Part shown: positions 1-6,966 of the stretch, piece by piece | How the letters are laid out: each line of letters starts with the position of its first letter | Numbering within the stretch: position 1 is the stretch's first letter | NCBI GenBank assembly: GCA_964419225.1 | Contig: CAYQPF010000102.1 | Coordinates: 1 to 17,547 of the forward strand | Direction of reading: 5' to 3' | DNA length: 17,547 nucleotides | Source: CAYQPF01 sp964419225 | GTDB taxonomy: Bacteria > Cloacimonadota > Cloacimonadia > Cloacimonadales > CAYQPF01 | The notes under the pieces: model-generated | Told to the model about the DNA's origin: nothing | Seen by the model: only the letters and a program-made list of their open reading frames with translations | The model's database searches: none | Position numbers and translations under genes: made by a program

Positions 1-138
1 GACAGAGGTCACAGAGAACTTCCTATTAAAGCTGATTATGTCGGCAAAAACGTCCCCACCTCTGCCGAAGAAATTATTAAAGTTAACTTTATCGAAACCG
101 ATGGAGAAGATTCTGTAAATATTGTTTTAAGAGATTAA
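1..138 (+). CDS. pyrR: PyrR, C-terminal end (partial)
   Basis: The first 45 codons of the window, read from base 1 to the TAA at 136-138, encode the C-terminus of PyrR. This protein regulates pyrimidine operons by binding mRNA and often also has uracil phosphoribosyltransferase activity. The segment DRGHRELPIKADYVGKNVPT is the highly conserved C-terminal signature of the family. It is followed by an acidic beta strand (ETDGEDSV) and a short tail, as in the family. The rest of the roughly 180-residue protein, including the PRPP-binding loop, lies outside the window. The stop codon is 10 bp before the pyrF start, so the two genes form one pyrimidine operon. Identification is firm. Whether it regulates by attenuation cannot be judged because the leader is not visible. 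Confidence 0.93.
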   Translation, partial: DRGHRELPIKADYVGKNVPTSAEEIIKVNFIETDGEDSVNIVLRD

Positions 139-148
139 TGGAGTAAAT

Positions 149-946
149 ATGTCTTTTTGGAATAAGTATCATCAAACTACGAAACTGCATAATTCATATG
201 TATGCGTTGGTCTGGATTCAGATATCGATAAACTTCCCGAATGTGTCCGTCAGGAAGAAAACCCGATCTATAAATTCAACAAAGAAATCATCTCAGCTAC
301 CAAAAACAAAGTAGCTGCTTACAAACTTAATTTTGCCTTTTATATTTCTCAGGGAAAAAAAGGTATCAAAGCCCTCGAAAAAACTCTGGAACAAATCCCC
401 AATTACATTCCCGTTATTCTCGATGTTAAGATTGGAGATATCGGCAACACTATGCAGCAATATGCTAAAGCTTTTTACGATGAATACAAAGCCGATGCAA
501 TTACTGTTAACATGATGATGGGCTGTGATGTCGTTGACCCGCTTCTGGTTTACAAAGATAAACTTATCTTTGTCCTCGCTCTTACCTCCAATCAGTCTGC
601 TTCCGATTTCCTCAAGAAAAATGAACTCTATATTGAAATCGCCAAAAAGATCAACAAATACGGCTTTAAACAAGTCGGTGCAGTTGTCGGTGCTACCAAT
701 ACTCTCGAACTCAGCTCCATGAGAAAACTTATGCCCAACACCCTTTTCCTTATCCCCGGTGTCGGTGCCCAAGGCGGTAAAGTCAGCGAAGTGGTTCACT
801 ATGCAAAAGCTTCTTCACAAGAACCTCAACTCTTGATCAACTCTTCCCGAAATATTATCTTCGCCGATGATTCTGCTAAATTCGCCGATACTGCCTATAC
901 TGAGACCGAACACCTGAGAGCAGAAATTAACCAATACCTGAACTAA
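149..946 (+). CDS. pyrF: Orotidine 5'-phosphate decarboxylase (type 2)
   Basis: The 265-residue protein is OMP decarboxylase, which converts orotidine monophosphate to UMP in the last step of de novo pyrimidine synthesis in the cytoplasm. The catalytic Asp/Lys motif is seen as LDVKIGDIGNT (residues 91-101, with D92, K94 and D97). The substrate-site strand GLDSD (21-25) and the phosphate-binding loop IPGVGAQGG (202-210) are also present. The length and the GDIGNT motif point to the type 2 (longer) subfamily rather than the roughly 230-residue E. coli type. The ATG at 149 has a GGAG Shine-Dalgarno at 140-143 with 5 nt spacing. It directly follows pyrR, supporting a pyr operon. No active-site residue appears to be missing. 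Confidence 0.95.
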   Translation: MSFWNKYHQTTKLHNSYVCVGLDSDIDKLPECVRQEENPIYKFNKEIISATKNKVAAYKLNFAFYISQGKKGIKALEKTLEQIPNYIPVILDVKIGDIGNTMQQYAKAFYDEYKADAITVNMMMGCDVVDPLLVYKDKLIFVLALTSNQSASDFLKKNELYIEIAKKINKYGFKQVGAVVGATNTLELSSMRKLMPNTLFLIPGVGAQGGKVSEVVHYAKASSQEPQLLINSSRNIIFADDSAKFADTAYTETEHLRAEINQYLN

Positions 947-953
947 CACTTTA

Positions 954-2654
954 ATGTTGTTCATAAAATCTTCCAGAGGCAGACTTCCCAGTCTGCCCTC
1001 TTCCCCTCATTCACCACTCACCACACACCACTCACAATTGTTTCTCATCCTACCCCTACTCCTTTTCCTGCTTTTCTTCTATCTTCCTGTCTTTACTATT
1101 ATTCTCAATGCCTTTATTCATGACGGGAAATTCTCCTTTCAATCTCTGACCAAACTTCTCCACAACAGCTATCATCTTAAAGTTATCATCTTCACTCTCA
1201 AACAAGCTTTCCTCAGTGCTTTGCTCAGTATGCTGATCGGATTCCCTGCCGGATACTTCCTCTTTCGCTATGACTTTCCCGGAAAAAAACTCTTCCAGGC
1301 AATCTCTTTTATCCCGTTTACTCTCCCCGGAATTATTGTCGCACTCGGGTTCATCCTCTTCTGGGGAAATAACGGCTATCTCAATAAATTACTTCAACCC
1401 TGGGGATTCCATATCAACATTCTCTACTCTTTTCAGGCAATTATTATCGCTCATGCATACTATAACTTCCCTGTCATCATGAAGATCATCGGTGATGCCT
1501 TCGAAAACCTCAATCCCAATCTCTTATACGCCTCACAAAGCCTGGGTCTCAATAAGATCCAAACCTTCTTCAAAACCGTTCTCCCAGCTTTACTTCCTGC
1601 CATCTTTAACTCTTTTACCCTGGTCTTTATCTATTGCTTCATGAGCTTCAGCCTCGTTCTCATCCTCGGCGATATCAAATACAGCACCATCGAAGTAAGT
1701 ATCTATATGCTCGTCAGAACTTATCTGGACTTGAACTCCGGTATGGCTCTCGGTTTCATCCAGCTCCTCTTTTCTGTTTTCTTTATTTATTTAACATCCG
1801 TTAACTCTCAGTCTCTCAATTTCAATCTGAATTATTATACTCATTCCCCAAAAAAACTATTTACCTTCGACAGATCCATCTTCTCTAAGATCCCAATTCT
1901 TCTATTCTTCCTTTCTATCATTTTGTTTTTGATCTGCCCTCTGGGTTCCATTGTCTTTTATTACTTCCAAAAGCTTGGTCTTGCTAACCTTACAACCATG
2001 TTCCATTCTTTTGCTAATAATACTTATGACCCAATTTTGGGTTTCAGTCAGTTAAAAGTTGTCTCAAATAGTCTATTTATTGCTGTATCTTCTTCTGTTA
2101 TTGCTTTCACTGTCACCGTTCTCTTTGCCTGGTTCTTTAAAAATAAACCATTTACTAAAACCTGGGATCTTTTACTTACCTTACCCATGGGAATATCTGT
2201 GATCTCTTTTTCCTTAGGTATGTTGAAACTTAACTACCTGTTTCAACTCAACGAATACCTTCTGATCATTATCTGTCATACAATTTTCATTATCCCCTTT
2301 TCTTACAAAATCGTATTCCCGTCTTTAAGAAACTTCAATAAAAACTTAATTTACTCTGCTCTTACTTTAGGCAAAACTCCTGTGCAGGCATTTTTTGGTA
2401 TCGTTCTACCCAATATAAAGAAAGACATTATTCTGGCTTTAAGCTTCGGTTTCAGTATTTCTCTTGGTGAATTAGCCATCGTCTCCATGCTTCAAAGGGA
2501 TGTGGTCACTCTCCCTCTATCTATCTATAGATATATTTCAGCCCGTGATTTTACTCAGGCCACCTTTATGAGCATTCTGCTAATCACCGTTTCCTTTATC
2601 ATCTTCCTGACCAGCGGTCTTCTTAATAAAAAATCCCCCAGCCAATCTGACTGA
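954..2654 (+). CDS. ThiP/iron(III)-type ABC transporter permease, fused two-domain
   Basis: This is a 566-residue, very hydrophobic inner-membrane protein with about 12 predicted membrane segments. It is built from two homologous permease halves. Each half carries an ATPase-coupling (EAA-like) loop: ASQSLGLNKIQTFFKTVLP in the first and SALTLGKTPVQAFFGIVLP in the second. Length and local matches such as QAFLSALLS, the AH..YNFP segment and STIEVSIY resemble ThiP of thiamine uptake and FbpB-type iron permeases. The substrate cannot be decided. No ATPase or binding protein is visible nearby, so the partners must lie elsewhere. The ATG at 954 is 7 bp after the pyrF stop and has no Shine-Dalgarno. 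The first 28 codons are repetitive DNA (a hairpin and a heptamer array), and the first membrane segment begins at the TTG at 1038. The true start may therefore be downstream or rely on coupling to pyrF. Confidence 0.85.
   Translation: MLFIKSSRGRLPSLPSSPHSPLTTHHSQLFLILPLLLFLLFFYLPVFTIILNAFIHDGKFSFQSLTKLLHNSYHLKVIIFTLKQAFLSALLSMLIGFPAGYFLFRYDFPGKKLFQAISFIPFTLPGIIVALGFILFWGNNGYLNKLLQPWGFHINILYSFQAIIIAHAYYNFPVIMKIIGDAFENLNPNLLYASQSLGLNKIQTFFKTVLPALLPAIFNSFTLVFIYCFMSFSLVLILGDIKYSTIEVSIYMLVRTYLDLNSGMALGFIQLLFSVFFIYLTSVNSQSLNFNLNYYTHSPKKLFTFDRSIFSKIPILLFFLSIILFLICPLGSIVFYYFQKLGLANLTTMFHSFANNTYDPILGFSQLKVVSNSLFIAVSSSVIAFTVTVLFAWFFKNKPFTKTWDLLLTLPMGISVISFSLGMLKLNYLFQLNEYLLIIICHTIFIIPFSYKIVFPSLRNFNKNLIYSALTLGKTPVQAFFGIVLPNIKKDIILALSFGFSISLGELAIVSMLQRDVVTLPLSIYRYISARDFTQATFMSILLITVSFIIFLTSGLLNKKSPSQSD
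975..1001. repeat. Short palindromic element in the permease 5' end
   Basis: A perfect 7-bp inverted repeat, GGCAGAC (978-984) and GTCTGCC (991-997), encloses a 6-nt loop. Imperfect GAGG/CCTC-type flanks extend it. No T-tract follows on either strand, so it is not an intrinsic terminator. It sits in the first codons assigned to the permease and directly precedes a heptamer array, which suggests inserted repetitive DNA. Copy number elsewhere cannot be seen here. Confidence 0.5.
1011..1038. repeat. Heptamer tandem array (TCACCAC)n
   Basis: Four successive 7-bp units are read directly: TCACCAC, TCACCAC, ACACCAC and TCACAAT. The array spans the presumed N-terminal codons of the ABC permease and gives the unnatural peptide SPLTTHHSQ just before the first membrane segment. 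It resembles the short tandemly repeated repetitive (STRR) heptamers known from cyanobacteria in style, not in sequence. Confidence 0.75.
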
Positions 2655-2659
2655 GGGAT
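2628..2659 (-). terminator. Intrinsic terminator of the efflux operon, inside the permease 3' end
   Basis: On the - strand a 9-bp stem (arms 2651-2659 and 2633-2641, one C-A mismatch) with a 9-nt loop is followed by a run of six T (complement of A 2628-2633). It lies about 120 bp past the stop of the RND gene, in the right orientation to end that operon. The stop codon of the convergent permease (2652-2654) is inside the stem. On the + strand no T-run follows the hairpin, so it would be a poor terminator for the permease. Confidence 0.6.
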
Positions 2660-2700
2660 ATATCTGTCATCACCAATTATGGCTTCAATTCTCTTTCCTT

Positions 2701-2745
2701 GTCCCTATAGTCCATAAAGTCCCTATAGTCCATATTGTCCCTTCA
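2701..2745. repeat. Nonamer tandem array (GTCCNTAWA)n
   Basis: Five 9-bp units occur in a row: GTCCCTATA, GTCCATAAA, GTCCCTATA, GTCCATATT and GTCCCTTCA. Units alternate between the GTCCC and GTCCA forms, which suggests an 18-bp higher-order period. The array lies in the 127-bp gap between the convergent permease and RND genes, with no coding role. Confidence 0.75.
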
Positions 2746-2747
2746 CT

Positions 2748-2770
2748 CCCCTCTCTTCGCAAGAGAGGGG
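2748..2770. repeat. Perfect 10-bp-stem hairpin, probable dispersed intergenic repeat
   Basis: Arms CCCCTCTCTT (2748-2757) and AAGAGAGGGG (2761-2770) pair perfectly around a 3-nt loop (CGC). The element is followed by CCGGGGGTGAG. No T-tract follows on either strand, so it does not look like a terminator. A very similar purine-rich hairpin plus CCGGGGGTGAG tail recurs between genes in other bacteria, from memory, which suggests a mobile or dispersed repeat. It sits between a nonamer array and a heptamer array. Confidence 0.5.
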
Positions 2771-2781
2771 CCGGGGGTGAG

Positions 2782-5700
2782 TTATTCTCCCTTCTCCCCT
2801 GATGCCTGACGCCTGACGACTGATGACTTCCTTGAAGTCAAATACACCAGTATCGGTATCAAAAACAGGGTCATGATCGTGGATGTCAAAATACCGCCAA
2901 TACTCACAATACCCATAGACTGCCGGAACTCTTTTCCATCTGCTCCCACTCCCATTGCCATCGGTAACATACTGACAATTATCGCCAAATTTGACATAAC
3001 GATCGGTTTAAGTTTCAATCCGCAGGATTCGAGCAAAGCCTCATATAACCCTGTTCCTCTCTTTATCATCATATTCATATGATCCAAAATCAAAATAGCA
3101 TTATTCGCAACTATACCAAACAACATGATTATCGCCATCATTGAGAAAATATTCATGGTCTGACCTGTGATATACATCAAACCAAATATTCCTATCAAAG
3201 CTAAAGGAATCGTCGATAATATCAGAATCGGCTGACGGAAACTCTCCAACGTCGCTGCCAATACAAAATAGGTCAGCAATATCGCCAGTATAGCAGCTTT
3301 AAGTAAATCAGCAACTGCTTCATTCATCAATTGAGCATTTCCACCCCATTGAACATCATAACCTTTAGGTAATTTTGTTTTATCTATGCCGGCTTTGATT
3401 CCATTAACTACATCACCCAGAGCATATCCAGTGGCTATACCTGCCGAGAATTTAACAGTCTTGGCTTTGTCTCTATGAACCACCTTGTTCACTCCCACAG
3501 AATAATCCACATTCGCCAACTGACTCAGTCTGTAACTCCCGGTTGGAGTCATGATCGGCAGATTTTGTATCTCCGTAATACTGTTTGTATATTCCTTATC
3601 AACTACGATCTTCATATCATACTCTTCTCCACCCTCTTTATACTGAGTGGCTACCATACCTTCGATCGCACTTCTCATCATCAAAGCTAATTCATATACC
3701 GTAATCCCGGCTTTAGCTAATTTATCCCGTTTGGGATATATGTTGATTTCTGGTTTTCCATCTCTTGTCGATGTATTCAAATTGTTCAAGCCCTCTACAT
3801 TCCGGATATTGTTCAAAATCTCCTTCTTATATACTTCTAACTTGTCCACATCCTGCCCTCTTAAATAAAATTCCACCGGATCTCCACCCTGACTGGACAT
3901 CGCCCTGGCCGAACACAATATTCTCGCATTCGGGATCACTGCCAATTCCCGCAAAAAAATGTCGTTAAGTTCTGTAGTTTTTATATCTCTCTCATTTGCA
4001 TCAACCAGCTTGATATTCAAACTTGCCAGGTTAACACCCTTATCCAAATCTCCTTGTGATCCCAAACTCGTTACTATATGCTTAACTTCAGGATGCTTGG
4101 CTACTATTTCCTGCACCATCTGAACCGTCTTGGCCGTCTGCTCAAGATTGGTTCCCTGTGGTAATTCCACTTTCACAGTCATTTCGCCCTGATCCAAAGT
4201 CGGCATAAATTCAAAACCTAACTTCCCTGCTATAATTAAACTGCCAAAAAATACTAATATAATCAAGCCTATCGTGCTGAACATTCTCTTCTTCGAAGTT
4301 ATCAACCAACTTACCATTCTCCTGTATGCCGCAGTAAATTTGTCAAACTTAACATCAAAAGCCACACTGAATCTGTTATGCTTAACCTTCTCCGGCAAAA
4401 TCAACGAAGCAAGCATTGGTGTTAATGTAAAGGATATAAACAAGGAAATAATGGTTGCAAAAACCACCGTTAAACCAAATTCCTTAAAGATCTGCCCCAC
4501 CATCGAACTCATTGTCCCGATCGGCAGGAATACCACCAAATCCGCCAAAGTTGTCGCTAATACTGCTACTGTCACTTCTGATGTACCTATCCTGGCGGCC
4601 CCGGTCTTATCTTCTCCCAGATCCTTGTGCCTGAAGATATTTTCCAGCACCACAATTGATTTTGCTACCAAAGTTCCTACAGAAGTCGATAAACCAAGTA
4701 ATGATACTGCATTCAAAGAAAATCCTGCTGCCTTCATCACCATAAATGTCGAAATGATCGACAATGGCATAGAAATCACCACGATCAAAGTAGAGCGTGC
4801 ATCATGTAAAAATATCAACAAAATAAATGCTGTCAGAATTATTCCCAAAATCAAATTCAGCATTGTATCTTCCACTGATGCCTGTACAAATGTGGAATTG
4901 TCCGCTACCAGATTAAGTTTGTATCCGGCCGGTAATTCCTTCTCTATCTGAGGTAATATCTTTTTCAGATTCTTGGCGATCGCTACTGTATTCCCATCAC
5001 TGCTTTTATTCAAACTGAATCTGATCACATTATCCTGACGTAATCCTGTTTTTGTATCAAAGAATATGGTCTTTTCTCTTAATTCAGTTTCAGAGTCATT
5101 CACATCCGCTAATTGAGATAACTTCCGTACTCCTTTAGGTGTAGCCACATCTACATCCCGTAATACATCAAGATCATTGACTTCACCTTTTACTCTTACT
5201 CCGATGTCTTCGGCTCCCTGATTTATGTTTCCCGAAGGTAAATCTAAATTCTGTGCCCCGATTATCTGCATAAACTGAACCATCGATAAATTGCTCTGTA
5301 ACAATGATTTGTTCTTAAAACTTAATCTTATCTCTCTTTTCTGCCCGCCCGAAACATCTACCTTGGCCACCCCGTCTATCTGAGAAAACCGATTCTTTAA
5401 CTTCTTATCCGCATACTCATAAAGCTCACGGGAATTCTTCCCGCCTGTTAATACCAACTCCATTACCGGTTCTGCTCCAATTTCTATTTTACTCACTGTT
5501 GGTTTCTTACTGTCTCCCGGCATTTGATAAAGTACTGCATCTATCTTATCCTTAACTTCCTGATTCGCTATATCTGCATCTTTATTCAATTTAAACTTCA
5601 AGATCACATAAGATACATTCTCCATCGAGTACGATTCAATATAATCTATCCCGCTAACCGTAGCTACTGCATCTTCTATTCTTTTTGTTACCTGGGTCTC

Positions 5701-5877
5701 TATTTCCTTGGGTCCGCTACCAGGATACAAAGTCTGCACAGTTACAATCGGTATTTTCACCTCAGGTATCATATTATAAGGAAGTCCAAAATATGCCAGT
5801 AAACCGAATATCAACATCACCAGTAATACTACAGTCGTTGTAACCGGACGCTTGATCGAAAAATCTGATAAAAACAT
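2782..5877 (-). CDS. RND (HAE1-type) multidrug efflux permease
   Basis: The 1,031-residue protein is the inner-membrane pump of a tripartite efflux system of the AcrB/MexB superfamily. It shows the family N-terminus (FSIKRPVTTTV), a first membrane helix, a large periplasmic loop with the pore-domain motif YPGSGPKEIE, and a duplicated second half (SMMAIIMLFGIVANNAILIL near residue 925). The length is normal. Oddly, the TM4 position equivalent to the AcrB Asp407-Asp408 pair reads Ala405-Lys406 (LVAKSIVVLENI). The Lys940 equivalent is Asn925 and the Arg971 equivalent is Lys955, so canonical proton relay residues are absent. The Asn in TM10 also occurs in SwrC-like pumps. The ATG at 5877 has a GGGGAG ribosome site and lies 10 bp after the adaptor gene. 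The last six or more codons come from a heptamer array (2800-2827), giving a charged tail unlike the family. The substrate is unknown. Confidence 0.93.
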   Translation of the reverse strand: MFLSDFSIKRPVTTTVVLLVMLIFGLLAYFGLPYNMIPEVKIPIVTVQTLYPGSGPKEIETQVTKRIEDAVATVSGIDYIESYSMENVSYVILKFKLNKDADIANQEVKDKIDAVLYQMPGDSKKPTVSKIEIGAEPVMELVLTGGKNSRELYEYADKKLKNRFSQIDGVAKVDVSGGQKREIRLSFKNKSLLQSNLSMVQFMQIIGAQNLDLPSGNINQGAEDIGVRVKGEVNDLDVLRDVDVATPKGVRKLSQLADVNDSETELREKTIFFDTKTGLRQDNVIRFSLNKSSDGNTVAIAKNLKKILPQIEKELPAGYKLNLVADNSTFVQASVEDTMLNLILGIILTAFILLIFLHDARSTLIVVISMPLSIISTFMVMKAAGFSLNAVSLLGLSTSVGTLVAKSIVVLENIFRHKDLGEDKTGAARIGTSEVTVAVLATTLADLVVFLPIGTMSSMVGQIFKEFGLTVVFATIISLFISFTLTPMLASLILPEKVKHNRFSVAFDVKFDKFTAAYRRMVSWLITSKKRMFSTIGLIILVFFGSLIIAGKLGFEFMPTLDQGEMTVKVELPQGTNLEQTAKTVQMVQEIVAKHPEVKHIVTSLGSQGDLDKGVNLASLNIKLVDANERDIKTTELNDIFLRELAVIPNARILCSARAMSSQGGDPVEFYLRGQDVDKLEVYKKEILNNIRNVEGLNNLNTSTRDGKPEINIYPKRDKLAKAGITVYELALMMRSAIEGMVATQYKEGGEEYDMKIVVDKEYTNSITEIQNLPIMTPTGSYRLSQLANVDYSVGVNKVVHRDKAKTVKFSAGIATGYALGDVVNGIKAGIDKTKLPKGYDVQWGGNAQLMNEAVADLLKAAILAILLTYFVLAATLESFRQPILILSTIPLALIGIFGLMYITGQTMNIFSMMAIIMLFGIVANNAILILDHMNMMIKRGTGLYEALLESCGLKLKPIVMSNLAIIVSMLPMAMGVGADGKEFRQSMGIVSIGGILTSTIMTLFLIPILVYLTSRKSSVVRRQASGEKGE
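2800..2827. repeat. Heptamer tandem array at the 3' end of the RND gene
   Basis: Four 7-bp units run in order: TGATGCC, TGACGCC, TGACGAC and TGATGAC. The array is translated in the - strand RND gene and produces the tail residues SSVVRRQAS shortly before its stop. It is related to the array at 8418-8445 (common consensus TGRYRCC), and both are flanked by a CTTCTCCC-like sequence on the same side. Confidence 0.75.
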
Positions 5878-5887
5878 ATTCTCCCCG

Positions 5888-6922
5888 TTACTTCTCTGTT
5901 CTTACTATTTTGACTTTACTTCCATCAGATATCATGTCTATTCCTTCTATGATTAACTGATCCCCTGCCTTCAAACCACTCTTTATCTCAATCCTGTTAT
6001 CTGCTATCTCGCCTAACTCAACTTTTTGTTTCAAAGCCTTCCCACCAGCGATTACATAAACAAAATTCTCTGCATTGCCTGTTCTAATATACGCTTTATC
6101 TATTATTACAGCATTGGGCCTATTCATCAATTCTATATTTGCTTCCACAGTCAACCCACCCTTGAGCTCAGACTGAGAATTATTAACTACTATATCTACC
6201 GCAAATGCCTGACGCTTCTCGTCCATCGCCATCGCCACGGTCTCAACTCTTGCCGGATATTCCTTATCCATCCATCTTAATACAACCTTGCTGTTCTTTT
6301 TGATGTAACCAATATCATCGTCTGTTACCCATACCTTTGCCTTCATCTGACTATATTGCCCCATCGTAAATAACGGGTCACCACTGTTAACATAATCTGT
6401 TGGCTTCACCTTGACATCCGTGATCATACCCGATATCGGTGCTTTAACCTTTAACATTGCTTCCGTTGCCTCAAAATTAGCCTGACTGACTTTATACATC
6501 GTCTCGGCATTATCCAAATCCTGCTTCGAAATCCCGCCACTTTGATATAAATTTTTCAATCTCTCATATGTGCTCTTGGAATTCTCAAACGCTGCCTGTG
6601 CCTGACGGTATTGGGATCCTGGTGCTGTACTGGGAAACTCTAAAATTAATTGATCTTTCTTCACAACCATACCAGGACTACAATAAACCTTCAATACTCT
6701 CTCTCCTATCATACTGTGTACAACCGCTTCCTCTAATCCCGTCAACTGTACCGTAGATTTCAAATTCTTAATAAATACTTCCGGTGCTACTGCTTTAACA
6801 ACTACCGGCACACCATCCTGCTTATATATCTGTTCCATATTCATCGCTTTCTGCTCACTCTTTCCCTTGCAACCCACCAATAATGCTATGGCTGCTAACA
6901 AAATCACAAAACTCTTTCTCAT
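5888..6922 (-). CDS. Membrane-fusion (periplasmic adaptor) lipoprotein of RND efflux
   Basis: The roughly 344-residue protein links the RND pump to the outer-membrane channel. It starts with a lipoprotein signal, MRKSFVILLAAIALLVGC, with the lipobox LVGC placing the modified Cys at residue 18. A lipoyl/barrel half (VLKVYCSPGMVVKKDQLI) follows, then an alpha-hairpin rich in Gln and Ala with a K..GGISKQDLDNAE turn, the second lipoyl half (VKAPISGMITDV), a beta-barrel domain and a membrane-proximal domain (GLKAGDQLIIEG). This is the order of AcrA/MexA-type adaptors. I chose the ATG at 6922, not the upstream ATG at 6949, because a GGAGG at 6929-6933 precedes it by 6 nt and the extra codons fall in a heptamer array. 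It is 10 bp upstream of the RND gene in one operon. Confidence 0.92.
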   Translation of the reverse strand: MRKSFVILLAAIALLVGCKGKSEQKAMNMEQIYKQDGVPVVVKAVAPEVFIKNLKSTVQLTGLEEAVVHSMIGERVLKVYCSPGMVVKKDQLILEFPSTAPGSQYRQAQAAFENSKSTYERLKNLYQSGGISKQDLDNAETMYKVSQANFEATEAMLKVKAPISGMITDVKVKPTDYVNSGDPLFTMGQYSQMKAKVWVTDDDIGYIKKNSKVVLRWMDKEYPARVETVAMAMDEKRQAFAVDIVVNNSQSELKGGLTVEANIELMNRPNAVIIDKAYIRTGNAENFVYVIAGGKALKQKVELGEIADNRIEIKSGLKAGDQLIIEGIDMISDGSKVKIVRTEK

Positions 6923-6933
6923 TAATTTCCTCC

Positions 6934-6961
6934 ATTCATAATTCATCATTCATTATTCACA
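6934..6961. repeat. Heptamer tandem array (ATTCATN)n between tolC-like and adaptor genes
   Basis: Four 7-bp units, ATTCATA, ATTCATC, ATTCATT and ATTCACA, are followed by a partial ATTC. The array fills almost the whole 44-bp gap between the outer-membrane channel gene and the Shine-Dalgarno of the adaptor gene. Its AT-rich units on the - strand read NATGAAT and so contain spurious ATG codons, which is the likely cause of over-long start predictions for the adaptor. Confidence 0.75.
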
Positions 6962-6966
6962 ATTCT

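Noticed and set aside
293..799. 168-residue open frame on the - strand opposite pyrF
   Set aside because: It lies entirely antisense to a firmly identified pyrF, has no ribosome site and shows no family features. It is a by-product of pyrF codon use.
975..1001. Terminator between pyrF and the permease
   Set aside because: The hairpin has no T-tract on either strand and lies inside the assigned permease frame.
6923..6949. ATG at 6949 as start of the adaptor lipoprotein
   Set aside because: The extra residues come from the heptamer array and its flank, and would displace the lipoprotein signal. GGAGG precedes the ATG at 6922.
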